Source: Clostridia bacterium UC5.1-1D2 (GTDB lineage Bacteria; Bacillota; Clostridia; Lachnospirales; Lachnospiraceae). Taken from it: DNA of 64,000 bases. The stretch spans positions 1 through 64,000 of the forward strand of contig BBZN01000008.1 of the NCBI GenBank assembly GCA_001304855.1. Direction: 5' to 3'. The position numbers and the translations under genes are program-made. This document shows positions 59,509-64,000 of the stretch, in pieces (position 1 is the stretch's first letter; every line of letters begins with the position of its first letter). The notes below the pieces were generated by a model, which worked only from the letters and a program-made list of their open reading frames with translations, was not told the origin of the DNA and did not search any database.

Positions 59509-59905
59509 TCAGGGGGCCAGGCAGGTAAAGGCAGGCAGATTGCGGAGCGCGCCGAATATAAGAAGAAGGACGATCATAAGAGAAAGGATTACAGTCTGAA
59601 TTGGGCCGGGCTGGGTTTTCCCCTCTCTGACGTACCTCACAGCCATCTGAAAGGCAATTACGGTTCCCACAGGTAAAAGCAGCATAATGGCGCTGTTGGC
59701 TTTCAGCGCCGATTTGAAATCCAGGCGCAGAAGGGACAGGCACATACGGCTGACGCCGCAGCCGGGACAGTAAAGCCCGGTAATTTCGTGAAACAGGCAG
59801 GGAATCAGGGGCCTGCCCGCTGAAAAACAGAGAAAATGCATAAAACAGGCCGGCTCCGAAAAGCCCGCCTGTCCTTATACATAAAGTACGAAAACGCTTA
59901 TGCAT
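59509..59905 (-). CDS. DUF2752 membrane protein, frameshifted
   Basis: About 132 residues, three membrane segments. The signature GLYCPGCGVSRM followed by SALKANSAIM is the DUF2752 hallmark. A break near 59830 is repaired so that translation starts at ATG 59905 (MHKRFRTLC), inside the end of the DUF4234 gene. Unknown function. Confidence 0.78.
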
Positions 59906-60242
59906 TGGGAAGATATTTGTTCAGTTCGTTCTGGAGCAGGCAGTAAGAGACGATGCTCAGACCGAAGATGCTGAGAAGCAGGTAGATAATCGGAGCGCTT
60001 CCCCTTGGCTCTCCATGCTGGTCGTGGAGCGTCTCCACTGCAGTACCCATCTGATACATCCAGTAAAATCCATAGATGCCGCAGGTAATCAGCGTAAACA
60101 GAACAACCAGTCCTCCGCTTGTTCCGTTCCTTCCGGAGAGTGCATTGGTGTTGTCATTGAGCACGACTATCCAGTAAATTCCATACAGGCCGCAGGTCAC
60201 AAGTGTCAACAGGATGCAAACCACAATATTGCGCTGTTTCAT
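59898..60242 (-). CDS. DUF4234 membrane protein
   Basis: Intact, 114 residues, with three to four hydrophobic segments. The repeated LVTCGLYGIYWI and LITCGIYGFYWMYQMG are the DUF4234 pattern. ATG 60242 follows AAGGAGG. It overlaps the DUF2752 gene by eight bases, as these two families often travel together. Confidence 0.82.
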   Translation of the reverse strand: MKQRNIVVCILLTLVTCGLYGIYWIVVLNDNTNALSGRNGTSGGLVVLFTLITCGIYGFYWMYQMGTAVETLHDQHGEPRGSAPIIYLLLSIFGLSIVSYCLLQNELNKYLPNA

Positions 60243-60286
60243 ACATATTTCCTCCTTGGTTATTTTTGTAAAACAATACATAAGGA

Positions 60287-60315
60287 AGTTTATCATATAG
60301 TTATAAAAATATCAA
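60287..60315 (-). promoter_or_regulatory. sigma-A promoter of the DUF4234-DUF2752 operon
   Basis: On the minus strand, TTGATA (60315-60310) and TAAACT (60292-60287) are 17 bases apart. Confidence 0.5.
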
Positions 60316-60473
60316 CAAAATGTATGGAAATGTTCATTTTTTAATTTAGAACAGATGAGCCCCCATCCCGGCAGCAGGCCTCCCCCTGTATTTTCCGTGG
60401 ACGAATGACGTTGAATATGGTATAATTCACAAGATAGGCATACGTTAGTTTTAGATACTATTGGAGGAGGACT

Positions 60474-62520
60474 ATGAAAGATAAGGGAAAGGTGCGGGGC
60501 ACGTTTAAGGTGTATCTGCAATGGCCGCTGTTTTTGTCGGTCCTTTTGATTATATTGACTGCTATAGTAGGAGCAGTTTCGGTGAAGGCCGGAATTATTG
60601 TGTCGGTGTTCACAATTATTTATATTGGGATTGCCATGTGGCTGTATTTTTCCAGACGGAGAGGGATACTGGCAGGGCTGATAGAATTTTCCTCAGCCTA
60701 TGATCAGAGCCGCCAGAACCTGATGGAGGAGATGCTGATGCCCTATGCGGTGGCCGACGGATCCGGATATCTTCTTTGGATGAACCGGGAGTTTGCCGCT
60801 GTATGGGAGGAGGATAAAACTGCAGCCAGAAATATCACGGCCATGTTCCCTGAGATAACCAGGGAGATGCTGGCTACCGGAGGGGAACTTGTGAGCATTC
60901 ACAGCTCCTTTGGAGAACGCAAATTCAGGGTCGATCTGAAAGAGGTGGCTGTGGAAGGGCTGGATTCCGCGGCCCGGGATAACGGGCTGGAGGGGCAGGG
61001 CTCCTTTGTGACGGCCATCTACCTGCTGGATGAAACTCAGACTTTAAAGTATATGCAGCAGATTACAGATCAGAAGCTGGTGGCGGGCCTGATCTATCTG
61101 GACAACTACGACGAGGCGCTGGAAAGCGTGGAGGAAGTGCGCCGCTCCCTTCTGACAGCCTTATCGACCGGAAGATAAGCAATATATTACGGGACTCAAC
61201 GGGATTGTGAAGAAAATGGAGAAGGATAAGTATTTCTTCGTGATCAAGCAGCAGTATATGGCCCGGATTCAGGAGGAGAGATTCTCTATCCTGGAGGATG
61301 TAAAGACAGTCAACATCGGCAATGATATGGCCGTAACCTTAAGTATCGGCATCGGTATGAACGGTGAGAGCTACTGCCAGAATTATGATTATGCCAGAAC
61401 CTCCATCGACATGGCTCTGGGCCGCGGCGGCGACCAGGCGGTGGTGAAAGACGGGGAGAAAATTCTCTACTACGGCGGCAAAGCCCAGCAGATGGAGAAA
61501 ACCACCCGCGTTAAGGCCCGTGTTAAGGCCCACGCCCTGCGGGAGCTGATGGAGAGCAAGGACCGGCTGCTGATTATGGGGCACCGGCTGTCGGATATCG
61601 ATTCCTTCGGCGCTGCAGTGGGTATCTACCGCATTGCGGCTTCTATGAATAAGAAGGCGAATATAGTGGTCAACGAGGTGACCTCCTCGGTGCGCCCTAT
61701 GATGGAACGCTTTACAGGCAGCGGGGAATATCCCGAGGATATGTTCCTGAAAGGCCATCAGGCTGCGGAACTTGCGGACGCAGGCACAATGCTTGTGGTG
61801 GTGGACGTGAACCGTCCCAGTATCACCGACGAGCCCAGCCTGCTGCAGCTGGTAAAGACCGTGGTTGTGCTGGATCACCACAGAACCAGCAGTGAGATTA
61901 TCAACCATGCTGTTCTCTCCTATGTGGAGCCCTACGCCTCCTCCGCCTGTGAGATGGTGGCCGAGGTGCTTCAGTATATTGCCGACGGCATCAAGGTGCG
62001 GCCTGCAGAGGCAGACGCCATGTATGCAGGCATTGTGATTGATACACAGAATTTTACAAACCAGACGGGAGTGCGAACCTTTGAGGCCGCCGCATTTTTA
62101 AGAAGAAACGGCGCAGATATTACAAGGGTTCGGAAGCTGTTCAGGGAGAACATGAAGGATTATCAGGCCAAGGCCGAGGCAGTGAGGGCGGCGGAGGTTT
62201 ATATGGATGCTTTCGCTATCAGCCAGTGTCCTGCAGAGGGGCTGGAGAGCCCCACCATCATCGGCGCCCAGGCTGCCAATGAGCTGCTGGAGATCCGGGG
62301 CATCAAGGCTTCGGTGGTGCTGACCGAGTATAATGGAACCGTCTATTTCAGCGCCCGTTCCATCGACGAGGTCAATGTACAGGTGATGATGGAGAAGTTG
62401 GGCGGAGGCGGCCACCGGACGATTGCAGGGGCCCAGATGGAAGGCGTCTCCATTGAGGAGGCCAAGGAGCGCTTAAAGGCAGTGATTGGACAGATGCTGG
62501 AGGAGGGCGAGGTTTCCTAG
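60474..62520 (+). CDS. gdpP: c-di-AMP phosphodiesterase GdpP, frameshifted
   Basis: Cleaves the second messenger c-di-AMP, affecting potassium and cell-wall balance. About 682 residues: two membrane helices, a PAS-like domain, a degenerate GGDEF domain (break near 61165) and DHH-DHHA1 domains with GHRLSDIDSFGA, VVVDVN, LDHHRTS and GGGGHRTIAGAQ. ATG 60474 follows GGAGGAGG. The gdpP-rplI-dnaB order is conserved in Firmicutes. Confidence 0.93.
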
Positions 62521-62524
62521 GGTG

Positions 62525-62573
62525 TGTTTGAAAATTGCTTTCCGTCAGATGTGCGTCCCAGAATTTTCAAACA
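62525..62573. repeat. 12-bp inverted repeat between gdpP and rplI
   Basis: TGTTTGAAAATT and AATTTTCAAACA flank a 25-base loop shortly after gdpP. No T run follows, so termination is unlikely. The rest of the 190-base gap shows nothing certain before the rplI ribosome-binding site. Confidence 0.55.
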
Positions 62574-62709
62574 GACCCCAGAGCGTATGGGAACATTGCT
62601 TTCGGACGGCTGGAATGAATGCCCGGACACGCCCTGGAGGGAGATACCAGGTTTTTTCAACCGCCTTTTAAAGGCAGAATACAGACAGAATGAGAAAGGA
62701 AGAGGAATT

Positions 62710-63156
62710 ATGGATATCGTATTATTAGAGGATGTAAAGGCATTAGGCAAAAAAGGACAGATTGTGAAGGTTAACGACGGTTATGCCAGGAATTTTATCC
62801 TGCCCAGGAAACTGGGCCTGGAGGCGACCTCCAAAAACCTGAATGACTTGAAGCTTCAGAAGGCGAATGATGCAAGGATAGCGGCGGAACAGCTGGCAGC
62901 AGCCAAAGAGCTGGGGGAGAAGATTGAGAAAGCCTCCGTCACTTTGTCCATCAAAGCAGGGGAAGGCGGAAGGGCTTTTGGTTCCGTGTCCAGCAAAGAG
63001 ATTGGCAAGGCCGTCGGCGATCAGCTGGGGATTGAGATTGATAAGAAGAAGATCCTGCTCAGTGACCCCATTAAATCCATCGGAAGCTTTGAGGTTCCGG
63101 TGAAGCTTCACAAGGATGTAACTGCAAAGCTGGCGGTAAAGGTAGTGGAAGCGTAG
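62710..63156 (+). CDS. rplI: 50S ribosomal protein L9
   Basis: Intact, 148 residues. It starts [19 protein letters not shown] and has [14 protein letters not shown], the L9 signature, then the long connecting helix and C-terminal domain. ATG 62710 follows AAAGGAAGAGG. Between gdpP and dnaB as usual. Confidence 0.97.
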   Translation: MDIVLLEDVKALGKKGQIVKVNDGYARNFILPRKLGLEATSKNLNDLKLQKANDARIAAEQLAAAKELGEKIEKASVTLSIKAGEGGRAFGSVSSKEIGKAVGDQLGIEIDKKKILLSDPIKSIGSFEVPVKLHKDVTAKLAVKVVEA

Positions 63157-63205
63157 GGAAGGGCCCGGATTCAAGAGCGGAGAAGGATATAAGGAGTGTT
63201 ATAAT

Positions 63206-64000
63206 ATGGAAGAAGCCTTATGAAACGGGTGCTTCCTCACAGCCTGGAGGCGGAGCAGTCGGTGATCGGCTCTATGCTTATGGACAGGGAGGCTGTAATC
63301 GCTGCATCGGAGATTGTGACGGGCAGTGATTTTTATCAGCAGCAGTACGGCATTATCTTCGACACCATGGTGGAGCTGTTCAATGAAGGCAAGCCTGTGG
63401 ATCTGGTGACCCTTCAGGATCGCCTGAAGGAGAAGGACGTGCCTCCTGAAGTGAGCAGCCTGGATTATGTCCGGGATATTATCACGATGGTGCCCACCTC
63501 GGCCAATGTAAAGTCTTATGCCAACATTGTAAGTGAGAAAGCAGTCTTAAGAAGGCTTATCAGGACAACGGAGGAGATCGCCAATACCTGCTATGCAGGG
63601 AAGGAACCTCTCGAGAATATTCTGGCGGACACGGAAAAATCGGTCTTTAATCTTCTTCAGAACAGGGGAGGCCAGGAGTTTGTGCCCATCAAGCAGGTGG
63701 CTATCAATGTGCTTGAGAAGATCGAGGATGCCTATAAGAACCAGGGAACCGTTACGGGAATACCCTCTGGCTTTATCGATTTGGATTATAAGCTGTCCGG
63801 ATTTCAGCCCTCGGATTTTGTGCTGATTGCAGCCCGCCCTTCTATGGGAAAGACGGCCTTCGTGCTTAACGTGGTGGATCACATATCTGTGCGCAAGGGC
63901 CTGCCCTGTATGGTATTCAGCCTGGAAATGTCCAAGGAGCAGCTGGTAAACCGTATGCTGTCTATGGAGTCCAACGTGGATTCCCAGAAGCTGCGGACAG
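63206..64000 (+). CDS. dnaB: Replicative DNA helicase DnaB, frameshifted and cut by the window end
   Basis: The N-terminal domain (RVLPHSLEAEQSVIGSMLMD) and start of the RecA-like domain with Walker A ARPSMGKTAF are visible. The first 265 residues are in the window. ATG 63206 follows AAGGAG; a break near 63217 separates MEEAL from MKRVLP. ATG 63220 is in frame with the rest and is an alternative start. Confidence 0.92.

Noticed and set aside
1-64000. Insertion sequences, transposases, CRISPR arrays, phage genes
   Set aside because: No transposase motif, terminal repeat pair with target duplication, spaced direct-repeat array or phage structural gene was recognised anywhere.

Overview
The window comes from an anaerobic, spore-forming Firmicute and looks most like Lachnospiraceae (Clostridium clostridioforme/bolteae/symbiosum type). 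The grounds are the mazG-hup-rqcP-yabP-yabQ-divIC-spoIIE-tilS-hpt-ftsH block, a V/A-type ATPase, Gram-positive ribosome-binding sites and sigma-A promoters, and a Ni-CODH gene. This is inferred from gene content and style; no database was searched.

Layout. 1-400: tRNA-Asn/Glu/Cys operon. 425-8200: small membrane proteins, a membrane-anchored Ntn-type amidase, bioY with a BirA-like operator, a DnaQ-fold exonuclease, a KdpE/KdpD-like two-component pair, a D-Ala-D-Ala carboxypeptidase and a TIGR01906 membrane protein. 8277-16727: two identical tRNA-Lys genes in direct orientation bracket a purine nucleoside module. That module holds a phosphorylase, a BMP lipoprotein, an ABC ATPase, two permeases and a stand-alone V4R-domain protein, with a divergent regulator carrying a degenerate AAA+ domain and a Fis-type HTH. 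16.8-19.1 kb: a 49-aa ORF, trmB, and a DUF4145-TM-SH3 protein. 19.3-27.9 kb: complete nine-gene V/A-type ATPase operon. 27.9-35.6 kb: the sporulation, division and housekeeping block. 35.9-38.0 kb: GH13 alpha-glycosidase. 38.2-41.3 kb: unusual PAS/GGDEF-like/LytS kinase plus a receiver-SARP regulator. 41.5-59.0 kb: long co-directional Tad (Flp) pilus operon with a CODH triad (cooS-cooF-FAD/NAD oxidoreductase) embedded in it, and a GT-C-like membrane protein and a UGM-like flavoenzyme at its end. 59.1-64.0 kb: tRNA-Leu/Tyr, DUF2752/DUF4234 proteins, then gdpP-rplI-dnaB running off the end.

How the parts fit. The kinase and SARP regulator lie directly before the Tad operon, whose promoter has direct repeats and a palindrome over a poor -35, so they are the obvious candidate controllers. 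The CODH triad sits between the DivIVA-like coiled-coil gene and the TadE-like minor pilins with operon spacing on both sides, and would be co-transcribed with the pilus. This is the most striking arrangement in the window.

Caution on quality. About 40 of the ~64 protein genes are split by single-base frameshifts, mostly one base missing from a short homopolymer. They include essential genes (atpA-like ntpA, tilS, dnaB, gdpP). This looks like uncorrected sequencing error rather than gene decay, so such genes are given here as single full-length CDS features with the approximate break positions.
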